A stretch of 37,376 bases of DNA from contig QXCR01000221.1 in the NCBI GenBank assembly GCA_004380135.1, positions 1 to 37,376 of the forward strand. The letters run 5' to 3'. The notes below the pieces were generated by a model that had not been told where the DNA came from, searched no databases, and saw only the letters and a list, made by a program, of their open reading frames with translations. Source of the DNA: Stemphylium vesicarium. Its lineage: Eukaryota; Ascomycota; Dothideomycetes; Pleosporales; Pleosporaceae. Made by a program: the position numbers and the translations under genes. This document shows, in pieces, positions 1-9,955 of the stretch; position 1 is the first letter of the stretch; the number at the start of each line of letters is the position of its first letter.

Positions 1-1790
1 CTTCTAGATTATCTAAGTAAAGTTTTAAAAATAGTTAAAGAAAAAGTACGCTAAAAAAAGACGCTAAAATTACGTAAGCTTCTTTTAGTCTAATTCTACA
101 TAGTCTTCTTTTTCTAAGTCTAATTTTTCTCTTCCGTATTTCCTCTCTATGTCTATAGAACTTTCGAAATTTGAAAAAGAAGTTTATACTTTATCTTTGC
201 AACAACTCTCTACTAGTACTATTAGTACTATACTAGAAAAGCCTTCTAGATCTATTATAGACGCCTTATAACGTATTAAAAAGAAAAAAAATACTTCTAC
301 TACTTCTTTAAAGCCTAAATTAGGCCGCCCTTCTAAGATCTCTAAAAGAGCTACTAGAGTAGTTAATAGAGATCTAGAACGTAGTCCTAAAAAGATAAAT
401 CGCCGTATTCTAGAAGAAAATAATTTAAAGTTTTCTACTAGAAGCCTATAACGCCTATTAAAAGCAGAGAAATACTCTATTTCTACTGCTAAGAAAAAAC
501 AGCTTTTAAACAAAGAAAAAGCTAGTAACCGCAAGAAGTACGCTAAGAAGACTATAAAAATTTTGAAATTTATAAACTTTACTAAAGTTATATTTTTAGA
601 CGAGTCTTCTATATAGCGTAGGCACGGTGCTAGGCAAGAATACGTTAGAAAGAGAAGAAATAAGAGAACTAGGCCTGAATAAGTTTCTACAACTAATTCA
701 AGTGAGTTTAAAAAAAATTCTAATAGGCTATATTTTTCTCCTAAAAATGTAGTACTTTTCTATTTTTTTAGAATATTTTTAGCTAGCTTACTAACTAAGT
801 TATAGCCCGCGATATTACTATCTCTGTTTAGGGAGCTATTTGGTTAGGTGGAAGATCTAAGTTATATATAACTAAGACTCTACAAGACACTAGGAGCTTT
901 ATAAATATAAGATATATATGAGAAGTTTTAACTCCTATAGTTAAACCCTTATTTAAAAGAGGTAAGAAAGCTCTTGTTTATTTTTAAGTTTAAAAGACTA
1001 TAACTTAGCTGATTCTTGATATTTTTTAAAAGTTTTTTAATATCTAGAAAGCTAATATATTGTTCTATCTAGGGTGGAAATTTTAGTAAGATAATGCCAA
1101 GATCTATAAAACGCTAGCAGTTATTTCTTAGTTTTCAAGAAATAGGATTCCTCTCTTTGAGTATCCTGCCTATAGCCTAGATCTAAATCCTATAGAAAAC
1201 GTTTAGAGCTTACTTAAGAATAGGCTAGTAAGAAGGCCTAGTGCCTCTTTAGGCCTAGGTACTAGTATAAAAGTAGTAAATCTATTTAAAAAAGCAATTT
1301 TAGAGGAGTAAGAATAAATACCGCAAGAAGCGATAGATAATTATATTAAATCTTTACCTAGACGTTATAAGGCAGTTAAACTAGCTAAAGGCTAGTATAC
1401 TAAGTATTAGTTACTAGATCTAGCTATTTCAATATACTAAAAGCTTAAAAAATAACTTTTTTATCTAACTACTGCAGAAATAAACAGAAAATCTTTTAAT
1501 AAAGGTATATTATATAACTAAACGTATATAATAGCACATTGGATTTTTAGCAAAATCGATACTGTAAACAAAAAGTTGTAGCTTAGAAACGAGAGAGCTT
1601 TTTAGTAGACTCTAACACTACTAAGGTTACGCTAGTAAGAGCTTACTAAGCAACTGTTTAGAGATATTAACCTAAGGAAGAAGTTCTAAGCTTTCTAAAA
1701 CACCAAAGATCTGAACTATAGCTAGTCTACTTGTCTAGATATATAGCTTTAAAAAAGGTTACTTTTTTAAGGTTGTTTTTATTTTGTCAC
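1..1790. repeat. AT-rich RIP-affected block
   Basis: Base composition is strongly AT-rich with many TA-ending stops (ctata, ctaga, ttaag words) and changes abruptly at about 1785-1800 to ordinary balanced sequence. The block contains a recognisable Tc1/mariner coding relic at 149-1410. From 1411 to 1790 I see only AT-rich sequence of the same character, with no gene and no clear terminal inverted repeat. The composition and the loss of CAA, CAG and TGG codons fit RIP acting on a repeated transposon. Confidence 0.85.
149..1410 (+). pseudogene. Tc1/mariner transposase relic, RIP-damaged
   Basis: An ATG at 149 opens a stop-interrupted frame with a helix-turn-helix-like part (GRPSKISKRA, then a basic stretch). 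The DDE catalytic signature can still be read. The first Asp is in IFLDESS at about 599. The second Asp is in a QDNAK-like motif at about 1090, preceded by TAG TAA where the family has QQ. The third acidic residue is in PAYSLDLNPIENV at about 1159-1206, followed by TAG where the family has Trp. The first Asp lies in a different frame from the other two, so there is at least one frameshift as well. The stops are explained by CAA/CAG to TAA/TAG and TGG to TAG. It cannot make transposase; the family assignment rests on the PAYSxDLNPIENVW signature. Confidence 0.85.
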
Positions 1791-2106
1791 CCTACTGTAG
1801 ATAGGCTCGTTGCTAGGGCGCCCAACCACAACCACTGATTTGTGCAGAATTACATCATCATCGCGCGCATCGCTTTGCAGATCCCCAGCACTAGTACGAT
1901 ACCTGCGACTGCTCACCAATCATGTGGCTACACGAAGACGGCCGGTGAGGCGCGGTCACCGGTGAGGCTGGTATGATGGCGGGGTTACGACAAGGCAGCA
2001 ACGGTATACATAATATCATCAGAGCCCCAAGGAAAACAACAGCTTTCCTAACACCTTTATATTCTACCTCATATACTCTGGTATCACTGATAAGCCGCCT
2101 GTCATC

Positions 2107-2841
2107 ATGTTCAGCATCGAAGCTCAGCAGATCGCCATGAGAACCATCGATACCGAGATCTCGCGCCTCGAAGAGATCATCCGATATATCTTCACGAACA
2201 AGCTCCTGAGCGCAGAAGCGTTGCAGATGCGTGAACGGATGACCTACCTTTACGTCGACGGAGATGGCCACCTTGTCCCTCACAATGAACGCCTTGAACA
2301 GATTGGTGACCGCGTCCTCGACACTGTGCTTGCTAAGGCGTGGTATGAAGCTCGCGATGAACACGGTACGGCTAACAATAACGGTCCTGTCGAAAATCAT
2401 TTGACACAAACAGGCAAACCACGCACTCTTAATGATTACTCCAGTATGCAGAAGGATCTCGTCACGAACAAAGCTCTCGGGGCACGCGGACACCGTCTTG
2501 GACTCAACGACTGTGTTATCAAGGGATGGGGCACTACCAGAGTAGGCATCCCCCAGATGGCCAACTGTTTCGAGGCAATCATCGGCGCTGTATACATGGA
2601 TGCGGGCGCAAACGGTCTTAACCTTGTCCGTGCTATGCTCGAGCACTTGGGATTCTTTGAACACCCCATCCTATCGGTAACGTTATGCGACTCCCCACCC
2701 TTTGCTTTCAGAAACATACAGTTGTTAACTAATGTGCTTAATCCTAGCTCCCTTACATGGGGGGCTCCCGGATCGGCGACAAGAAGATCTCCGGGGTGGC
2801 TGATAGGAGGGGGCTCATTCCTCTCACTAGAGTGCGCATGA
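2107..2841 (+). CDS. RNase III-domain protein, 3' end disturbed
   Basis: The protein carries an RNase III-like domain: NERLEQIGDRVL at residues 60-71 matches the signature helix (family form NERLEFLGDSVL), and MANCFEAIIGAVYMDAG matches the second metal-binding helix (family form ADAxEALIGAxYLD). RNase III domains cut double-stranded RNA or act as non-catalytic ribosomal proteins. The usual second-helix Asp is Asn here (A-N-C-F-E), so activity is doubtful. A probable 48-nt in-frame intron lies at 2366-2413 (gtacgg..acag); without it the product joins DEHG to KPRTL. The confident domain ends near 2676. The downstream reading frame enters a fold-back element at 2756, and a possible donor at 2677 leaves the true C-terminus unresolved. 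No double-stranded RNA-binding domain is visible. The ATG at 2107 is the first in frame. Confidence 0.6.
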   Translation: MFSIEAQQIAMRTIDTEISRLEEIIRYIFTNKLLSAEALQMRERMTYLYVDGDGHLVPHNERLEQIGDRVLDTVLAKAWYEARDEHGTANNNGPVENHLTQTGKPRTLNDYSSMQKDLVTNKALGARGHRLGLNDCVIKGWGTTRVGIPQMANCFEAIIGAVYMDAGANGLNLVRAMLEHLGFFEHPILSVTLCDSPPFAFRNIQLLTNVLNPSSLTWGAPGSATRRSPGWLIGGGSFLSLECA

Positions 2842-3002
2842 ACACTGTCTGGTGCTTCGTCAACTCCTGCAGCCGATGAGGCCGGTGGCGGGACGCGGTT
2901 AAGAACTAGGGAAGCCTATGCAGATTCTAGTGAGAGGAGTAAGCCCCTTCCTAATGGCCACCCCGGAGGTCTTCCTGATGCCGATCCGGGAGCCCCCCAT
3001 GC
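2756..3002. mobile_element. Fold-back (MITE-like) element F, 247 bp
   Basis: The first ~75 bases (from catggggggctcccggatc) are repeated in inverted, imperfect form at the right end (gatccgggagccccccatg), around a loop of about 95 bases. The arms also share the block ctccggggtggc and end in ctctcactag. No clear target duplication is visible. It supplies the last coding positions of the upstream RNase III-like frame. It carries no gene. Confidence 0.65.
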
Positions 3003-3429
3003 CGGCTCGGAGATACGAGCTTGCACAGTGGTTACGATAGCCAAGCCTCGGGCTGCTGTTGTCACCACGGCGAGGTCCACGTACTAATCGACGTCTAGGA
3101 GCAGAACAACGCTCAGGGAGCCACGAACTGAACGAATGAGAGGAGGTCGACTGACGAAAGGTCGTCAACTGGAGATGGGAAGATACGCACATGGGATGCT
3201 CGCGTCCATTGCACTCTTTGGGTTCTGGATTTTACAGTCATGAGCAGCGAGCTTTTACGCTTCGTTCGTTTCAAAAACAGGATTTCGAGCCTATCCTGAC
3301 CCGATTGAAAAATCGGCGTCGCGCGTCCTGTATTAATTGTTTGATATTAAGTTTTGGGTAATCCTGATTGAAGATTTATTGATTCCTGGTGTTTTAGTTG
3401 CGATCGCGACTGTAATTATATAAAAATTA
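3003..3429. other. Intergenic, no gene recognised
   Basis: I see no supported coding region, RNA gene or repeat arm here. The part from 3330 to 3429 is AT-rich and leads into the hAT relic that follows. Confidence 0.5.
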
Positions 3430-4036
3430 TTAGCTAGTACAATCCCGCTCACTTAACTTGTAGACTTCGTCAATCTTCTCACCTGGAATTAGCGCCTCTA
3501 CCTCAGCTTGGTTTTGAGGCTTAAAGCCTGCTGCTCGCCAACTTTTTATACACTGCAGTGCCGCCAGTAATTTGCTGCTAATCTTGCGCCTCCGAGGCTC
3601 TAATAGGTCGCCTAATTCACTGAACATGCGCTCGCAATCGCAGCTGGAGGCAGGAATTGTAAGGACGTCAATCGCAAGCTGCGCCAGCTGCGGGTATTTA
3701 GGGCGTAGGTCCTGCCAATACTTGATCGGATTAAGCCCGGAATCGAACTGAGCGTTATCCCAAGGTAGCTCTAAGCGCCGCCAGCGCTCTAGCTGATCCA
3801 CCTCTGCTACCTCCGCCGCCTGATCAGTGTTGACCATAGCCGCTATTGCGTCGCGGATAGAGCTTGTACGAGGCGCTAGAGTGCGCGCTAGAGGTGCCAG
3901 AGAGCGCCTGTACTGCGCCCAAAGTTGCTGTAGTCCAGCTTCACCTGCGCGGATCCACGATGGCTTGTCGCGCCAGCTCTTCGCGCAGTAGCTTTTGTAG
4001 TATGGGTGGAGGCAACAGGCAGCGTAGTAGGCGGGA
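3430..4036 (-). pseudogene. hAT transposase C-terminal relic (copy a)
   Basis: Minus-strand reading gives the 3' part of a hAT transposase. DDSPAYYAACCLHPYYK sits at the upstream end, a WIRAG..LQQLWAQYR segment follows, then the C-terminal dimerisation domain with YWQDLRPKYPQLAQLAIDVL, TIPASSCDCERMFSELGDLL and EPRRRKISSKLLAALQCIKS. The frame is open from about 4060 down to the stop at 3430 but meets a TGA just upstream, and no BED zinc finger or N-terminal catalytic part is present. It is therefore a 5'-truncated, non-functional fragment. Related fragments occur at 9483-10898 and 24413-25790. Confidence 0.85.
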
Positions 4037-4235
4037 GAGTCGTCGAGGAGGAGGGAATAGCGGTCAAGACGTCTTCACCTTTGCGCTTCATTGCAGTTTC
4101 GCTTTTATCAGAATTAGAGCGTTTGGGAAGGGCAGTGTCTCTAAAGACAAAAGTTTGTTGTGAAAGCTATGTTAGATTAGTTGTGAGCAGATTAAGAGTT
4201 CGTGAATCCCAGCACAGACCTCTTGCCCCCAGGGG

Positions 4236-4689
4236 CAGACTTTCCAACAAGCAAGTCAAGTCAAGCCGGCTAGCTGGCTTGCTTGAGGCTTGACTTGATA
4301 GCTTGTTAGCCTAGACTACGAAATTTCTTATTATTAAATCTCGTGAAAGTCGCCACCTCAGCTGCTAAGGTCGTACGAAAGCTCCGTCTCGTCGTCCGTC
4401 ATTGTCGAATTGGCTGTACACGGCGTGAGGTTGCACGGATCGCTTACTAGGCTACGTTTGCAACACCAAAAAACTATCACGAGATCGCTCCTACTGCAAA
4501 ACCAGCAGCCTCACCAGCAGCTAACTGCTGCCTCCTCCCCGCTCAAGCTGACCAAGCTAATCAAGCCGGCTTCCTCCTCAGCTTGACTTGGCTGGTTAAT
4601 TACCATGAGGCAGCTTGACTTGAGGGAACAATCAAGCTTCAAGCCGGTCAAGTCAAGCGCTTGATCTGGCTCGCTTGTTGGAAAGTCTG
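4236..4689. mobile_element. Non-autonomous hAT-type element, 454 bp
   Basis: The ends are inverted copies of cagactttccaacaagc, beginning with the CAG typical of hAT elements. Subterminal regions on both sides are dense in short tcaagtcaagccggctt-like repeats, also usual for hAT. The 8-base flanks, cccagggg on the left and ccctaaag on the right, match at 4 of 8 positions. Three of the four differences are G on the left and A on the right, so a decayed 8-bp target duplication is possible but not proven. No transposase domain is readable inside. Confidence 0.7.
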
Positions 4690-5257
4690 CCCTAAAGCCC
4701 ATAACCTAGATAGAGTCTTTTCAATTGGCGGAAGTTACCCTACGAGACTGCACACACTGCCAACACCCAAAGAATAGGGGCACCTGAGCACTAGTCAGGG
4801 CGCAACCCGTCTTTCATACCCCCATAGAGACATGCCATTTGCATGATCAGAGATATCTAGCAAAGCACGATGAGAACCTCGCTAGATCACATCGATAGCC
4901 GGGAGGGAAGCCTATACTTAGAAACACAGACATCCCACTTCCTTCATGATATCTGGGAGTATGGGATGAGTCGGCACTGAAATACATTGTATTGGCGGAA
5001 AATCAGCCATTTCCTGTGTTGAGGCCATGATCAATATTGTTGCATGAGTCAACGGCTTCTTACTCTACTTTTGGACAGTTTCTTAGCCTATACCATCTTC
5101 TGACGAGGAACGATGAAACCAAGGGGGTGGCATTTGAGCCAGGGTAGAACTGGCCTGTGTCGTCTGGCGGTAATGCTGCCTGCAATCTGTTCAGGGGTAG
5201 GAAGGGTATTTAAACAGCCAGTGTCTCCTGCCAACTTCTTTCTCTAAACTCCCCAAC
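4690..5257. other. Intergenic, upstream of broken gene
   Basis: No gene is recognised. A TATA-like tatttaaa lies at 5207-5214, about 45 bases upstream of the ATG at 5258, and could have been the core promoter of the following gene. Confidence 0.35.
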
Positions 5258-6218
5258 ATGAACGTGCAGCTACCCGTATCATCACAAGAGATTTTGTCTC
5301 CAAGGAGAAGCCGGCCCTGCACCCCATCCAGTCCTACGCAGGTAAGAAAAGTCTCCTGTGAACTTTCCTTGTGGTCAAAATCTTTATCCACGAACCGTTT
5401 GTTGACAGATCTATAAAGAGGAGTTTCGGAAGAGAATCACTAATAGGCTTTAATCGAAAAGAAGTGATCCCAGACAGCCAGGAAAACTCGATTTGCGACG
5501 TCGACGAGCTACTTAGCGTTCCAGATTAATCTCTTGGAAATATGACTGATGCAATTAAAGACTCTTTATTGCACAACTTGTCGCGAGTATCGTTTTTAGA
5601 GGAACAGGTACTTGCGTATTCACATCATTTTGCCCATCGCTGACCTCTAACAAGACTGATTCTCTGCCGAACGATCACAGTCTATACTCCACCCAACACA
5701 GGCAAAAGCGAGAGCGCAAGCCCACAGAGCCGAATTTAGATTCATTCAGAGTCGGCAAACTTACCAACAACAACGCGAGAAACGAGGAAAAGGGACGGAA
5801 AGCGTCAGGCTTACGTCGCAAAAGGCCCAAAAACCAAGATTCGCACAGCCCTAACGGTCGGGTGCAGGTCTCTGGCAGCTCACTTGGAAAAGATCAGGGG
5901 AGAAATCACGCGATTCTAGAGTTTGTCAAAGAACGCTTCCTAGAGTACGATGAGGAACGGGGAAACGACTGACAAAAGATTATTAATCTTGAAAGAGGAA
6001 GAAATGAAATGAAGACGAGACATATGGAGATCCAAAAGAGATACCTCGAGAAAATCCGTACACTCGAAGATAAAGTACACAGGCGCAATATAGCACTGCT
6101 CACATTCCAAAAGCAGAGCATAGAAGACAAGGGGAAGTCGCTAGAGACCGAAAGAAAGTTACAAAAGAGGGCGTTGGGGCACATATTCGCTGTCATGGAT
6201 TCAGCTTTCACCACTTAA
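5258..6218 (+). pseudogene. Coiled-coil hypothetical protein, two nonsense stops
   Basis: I do not recognise the family. Three exons can be joined in one frame: 5258-5341, 5419-5607 and 5655-6218. The introns are 5342-5418 (gtaaga..aaag) and 5608-5654 (gtactt..ctgac..aag). The joined length is 837 nt, an exact multiple of three. Two in-frame stops break it. TAA at 5527-5529, in VPD*SLGN, is one C-to-T step from CAA. TGA at 5970-5972, in ERGND*QKII, is one step from CGA or TGG. The N-terminus is Ser/Pro-rich, the middle is basic, and the last 120 residues (HMEIQKRYLEKIRTLEDKV onward) look like a coiled coil. Coding character continues on both sides of each stop, which favours a recently broken gene over chance ORFs. 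The acceptor of intron 1 is uncertain; the better-looking acag at 5408 would shift the frame. Confidence 0.5.
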
Positions 6219-6530
6219 CGTTGCCGGTACACAGTAGTTTCTAGTATTCGAGCTTCAGTCTTATTTAGCTCGAAGTCAATAGGGACTATCCTGACTCCGG
6301 ATACATTCTGGAAGTTCTTAATTTCTGTTTTGCTGGAATCGTCGTCAAACCTCGTTTCCTGTAACTGCGTGAGCAGTGTCTGGTTGGACGCTGCGGATCA
6401 ACAATTGTATTGCTATCTGTTGTCGTGTTGTGATCTTTGTGTTCAGGAGCTCTCAGCTCAGAGGTAAGTGCAACTGCCTACCAAGCAGTGCCTGCTACAA
6501 TAGAATATTATGTGACTCTAGTCAGGTGAT

Positions 6531-6592
6531 TAACCTCACTCCCTATGCGACGAATAACCCAGTGGGCCGATGTTGGCCAATGAGAGCGCAAG
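6531..6592. mobile_element. Half copy of palindromic element D (D3)
   Basis: Starts at a TA and reads ctccctatgcgacgaataac then ccagtgggcc..ttggccaat. This follows the arm of elements D1 (21203-21348) and D2 (25806-25951) with scattered substitutions. The second arm is not found downstream, so this is a truncated, diverged copy. Confidence 0.5.
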
Positions 6593-8174
6593 TGTAATAG
6601 GTCATCCGACCTAACACTATCTATTTCTCGCACAGGGAGGGAGGATATACATGCTCGGATCTCATTTTCGATGCAGACCAGCCTACTGTAACGGGCTGAG
6701 CCCTAGGTCACATGACTAGGCCACTAGCCTACTCCAGCCAAAGTCACATCACGTGGCCGCAACGTCAACCTCCCGCAAAAATATCGATAGTACAAGTTAA
6801 TCGCAAGCATCTAATTACTGTAAAACTGTATTGCTGTCGATATTAAGCTATTGTGTGGCGCTGTACAGCCTCATCTTGAGGTTGGGCATGTGGTATTGTA
6901 CGGGGCACACTGTGAATCCTGTCACACTGCGCACGGGCACGTTAGAAGGCCGAGCAATTTGCGGAGTTTGTGGGACTAGTTACCCCAGCCAATACCTCAG
7001 CCGTGACCTCAGCCACAGGGCTCCTGCACGTATTGGGAACAGCCTCACAACGAAGCTCAGTTCTAATGTTCTCGTATCATTCCCAAGCCGGCTACGCCGG
7101 CTGCCGTCATCCGTGTGAAGGTCCCAGCGATGAGTCGCACTCGTAACGCACGGCACAATTGCAATGGCTATGAGAGGAGACATCGGCGGGGGTAAGTCGT
7201 CGCTGTCTTACGCAAAAGAACTACAGCATAGCATCGATGCTGGTGGCGTTGCGCTATAGCTTGTTTATCAGGCTGTGCCACCAAGCATCAGTTTAAACCC
7301 AGTTGCTGGTACAGATGGTACTAATTGTGTTTATGTGGGAGGCGGATAGGGCGGCCGTGACTGCTCAACTTGGGTGCCCCTCGTTACATGATCAATTCTA
7401 AAAACTTCCGGAGGCTGCTCCGTAGTGGGCTCACTTCTGAATCCTTTTCGTTTAGGCTTCGCCACCTGTGACTCACCTAGTTGTATCTTAGTCTGCTGAA
7501 CTCCTAGATGGCTCTGTAGTTTTTTCTGATATCCTTTCGTACAAGGCCTATAGGTGTTGTAAGACAATCTAAGATTTCTAAGTCTCCACGAACTCTCATA
7601 TGCCTGTAAATGCATTTATACAGCATTCGGATATCTTACCTCTTGCCTACAGTTCTGGCGTTCTGAACCTAAAAATGTAAGGGGCGGCGCAAAGGTTGCG
7701 GATGCCTGGTAACAGGATTGTATTCGATGAGGAGTAAAACTACCCAACAGTAACGCGATCGCTACAGTTTAGAAGCTTCGAGAGTATCGGCCTCACCGTA
7801 GTTAAGAAGCTTAGAGAGACTCCTAAGTCCCGCTTGCTCCGAAGAAGCACCGAAGGTTTCACTAAGGAACAATACTACAATAAGGCATCTAAGTATGTTA
7901 CGGTTTAGGAGGTAAGGGCATTGCGCGTGTCACGTGCGTTGTCCTGGCGCTCCTCCCTCACCTCCATGAGCACTTTCTCCCATTACAAGCATCAGAGATA
8001 CGTCATGAAAATAGACCCTGATTGTGGCATATATAAGGTGGCCACAACATCACAACAATACAGAACAACAATACACTTCATACTCTCATTACTGCTTCGC
8101 GCATTTGCACCTTGATTTGCTAAATTCCACACCGCAATAAAGTAGCATATTACAACGAGGAAACAAACTCAGCC
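6593..8174. other. Long intergenic stretch, no gene recognised
   Basis: Short open frames occur (for example minus strand 7331-7615), but none shows a family motif, plausible introns or protein-like composition. A short perfect-arm palindrome, agccggctacgccggct, sits at 7086-7102. The segment from 7897 to about 8155 has features of a solo LTR and is listed separately. Confidence 0.4.
7897..8155 (+). repeat. Possible solo LTR
   Basis: The segment starts tgttacgg, has a strong TATA-like gcatatataagg near 8026, then a transcription-start-like CA-rich tract, and ends near attaca. That layout resembles a short LTR-retrotransposon LTR. There is no second copy, no coding region and no clear 5-bp target duplication, so the call is weak. 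It may simply be a promoter-like intergenic sequence. Confidence 0.2.
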
Positions 8175-8522
8175 TCAAATGATGGGAAGTTGAGCTAAGA
8201 GTCCCACTAGGTCGTTGTTGACTGTGATCTGCCGAAGCTCCGCGTCTCTGGCGGGTGCGTAGAAGTTACACTCCCCCAACCTACATACATAGTGCACCCC
8301 ACGAGGAACATTACTCTCCGGACCCGCAATCTGCCTTTTGCTCGAGGACCCACAGTTGCACAGCGGGTTGTTTGGGTTGTTCCCTCGTACGTCGGCGAAG
8401 CCGAGCAACTTTTCGCAACGCACACATATGTTGTAGTGCCGTCCCGCATTTCCTTTGCGGTTAGAGCTTCGGGTGATGAACGTTGCGCTCGGTCCACCGC
8501 ATTGGAAACATCTGGATGGCAT
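8175..8522 (-). CDS. Small GRF-like zinc-ribbon protein
   Basis: An intact single-exon protein of 115 residues with two zinc-ribbon units. Unit 1 has C5-x2-C8 and C33-x2-C36 with the linker GNAGRHYNICVRC. Unit 2 has C55-x-C57 and C80-x4-C85 with the GRF-like core VPRGVHYVCRLGECNFY. GRF fingers usually read CxCG, NPGRxFYxC and CxFF, and bind single-stranded nucleic acid in topoisomerases and nucleases. Here there is no attached enzyme domain, so only nucleic-acid binding can be guessed. The ATG at 8522 places the first Cys pair at the very N-terminus. No neighbour shares its orientation. Confidence 0.65.
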   Translation of the reverse strand: MPSRCFQCGGPSATFITRSSNRKGNAGRHYNICVRCEKLLGFADVRGNNPNNPLCNCGSSSKRQIAGPESNVPRGVHYVCRLGECNFYAPARDAELRQITVNNDLVGLLAQLPII

Positions 8523-9482
8523 CTCTGGAGGTGGGGCAAGGCTTATCCTTTAAAGGCTTGATAGGTCGAAGGACATGTAGTTCTGATCACATGTTAGCCA
8601 ACATTTGTAGGAAAGAAACAACGGTGTACATCCGGTCATAATAGGAGCCGGCCTAATAGGTTCAGTATGGGTGTAGGAGTATCTCGTACTCGATAGCGAT
8701 GATGATCGGTGTAGATCTGAAGACAACTAGAACTATTAATGGAGCAATTGCTGAAGAGAGAGCTCTATATACGCTAGGAACTAAGGGCACAAACACCTAG
8801 AAGGTCGTGGAGCTCTGTGCGACCTTACACGGAAAACATAACTACTGCCAACATATATACGCAGAAGACTGCAGAGTGCTGTGGAGCACCATTGTTCACA
8901 TATCTTTGTGAAATAGGAAGCGTGCAGACGTGAAGTTGTGTGTTTGTTAAATTAGCAAAGCTCCTTCTCTTGGTTTGATCCTTGTCAGCCGGGAAGTTTC
9001 CGGTCTGTACAGCTGAATGCTGTTTGCTCCATTGTTCTATCCCATCTTTGTTCCATCTGATCTTTGTTCATCTGTTTGCTCTTAGCCGGCAAGCCTGATA
9101 AAGGCTGCCGTTCGTGATGGATAGACCAACAATCATGGTTCTCCCTAACCTTGACGCTTGACAATCCTGATCCTTAGTGGACGTTACACGTGAAATTTGG
9201 TATGGGAGTAGCAGTAAAGTAGGTATTCGGTGCGATGGGGTGAGTTTCATGCGCAAGGAATTATTTTTGGCTAGGGAGTGCTTGTCTACCTGGACATGTA
9301 GAAAACCATCACAGTTGTCAACAATCAATCCGATCAATCGAGAGCCTCCGGATTGGATGACTGGGTAGTCGCAAGGCTCTAGATTGATTGGATTGATTGA
9401 GTGGAGGTTTCAGAGCGGACCGACTGCGGATTAATAAAAGATTGGTAGATTGGGTTGCCCAAAGGTATAAAATTTGCTGTAG
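8523..9482. other. Intergenic stretch
   Basis: No coding region recognised. The last part (9319-9410) is rich in short caatcaatc / gattgattg words that belong to the hAT relics to its right and is listed separately. Confidence 0.4.
9319..9410. repeat. hAT subterminal repeat cluster, left side
   Basis: Repeated caatcaatc, gatcaatc and gattgattgg words in both orientations surround cctccggattgg. The same vocabulary recurs at 10926-11050 on the other side of the paired hAT fragments. I could not define exact terminal inverted repeats or a target duplication. Confidence 0.5.
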
Positions 9483-9955
9483 CTACTCCCGTAGCTCGTC
9501 ATAATTGTCCACCCCATACTTCATCATCATTTCCTCTTCAGTATACGCCACAGCTGCCTCCTTTGGTATAGTGAAGCCTCACCGAGCTCGCTAAACAGGC
9601 GCTCGCACTCGCAGCTAGATGCTGGTATTGTTAATGTATCGATCGCGAGCCGGCTGAGGTCAGGGTATTTCGGGGCGAGATCCATCCAATATTGCACAAT
9701 GTCGCCATTACAGTAGTGCTTCTTCGTCCACATCGGCTCATATTTGCGCCACTGTTGGCATTCGTAAAGGTCGAGCTTACTGCTACCCTGGTCATAGCTT
9801 ACGAGCGCGTCAATAGCATCATAGATATCGCTTAAAGTAGACGGTCGGCTGCGAGGGATTGGCGGAGCTGCTGGCTTGTAGGACGCCCAAAGCTGCCCAA
9901 CAGCTGTGTTGTTAGCATTGAGCCACCCAGCTTTGTCGGCCCAGGCACGGGGCAA
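9483..9955 (-). pseudogene. hAT transposase C-terminal relic (copy b-left)
   Basis: Minus strand gives AWADKAGWLNANNTAVGQLW, then YWMDLAPKYPDLSRLAIDTL, TIPASSCECERLFSELGE, and after a gap the C-terminal tail EEEMMMKYGVDNYDELRE ending at 9483. About 30 residues (the DLLEPRRR..LAALHCVRRW part) are missing and the frame shifts at that deletion. The fragment begins abruptly at about 9955, where a second hAT fragment runs in the opposite direction. It is dead. Confidence 0.85.

Noticed and set aside
184..534. Minus-strand 116-aa open frame
   Set aside because: It lies opposite the RIP-damaged Tc1 transposase; openness is a by-product of AT-rich sequence.
2436..2717. Minus-strand 93-aa open frame
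   Set aside because: Antisense shadow of the RNase III-like coding region.
5655..5830. Alternative frame AKARAQAHRAEFRF as exon 3 of the coiled-coil gene
   Set aside because: It ends at a stop after ~50 codons, whereas the acceptor at 5654 opens a frame running through the whole coiled coil.
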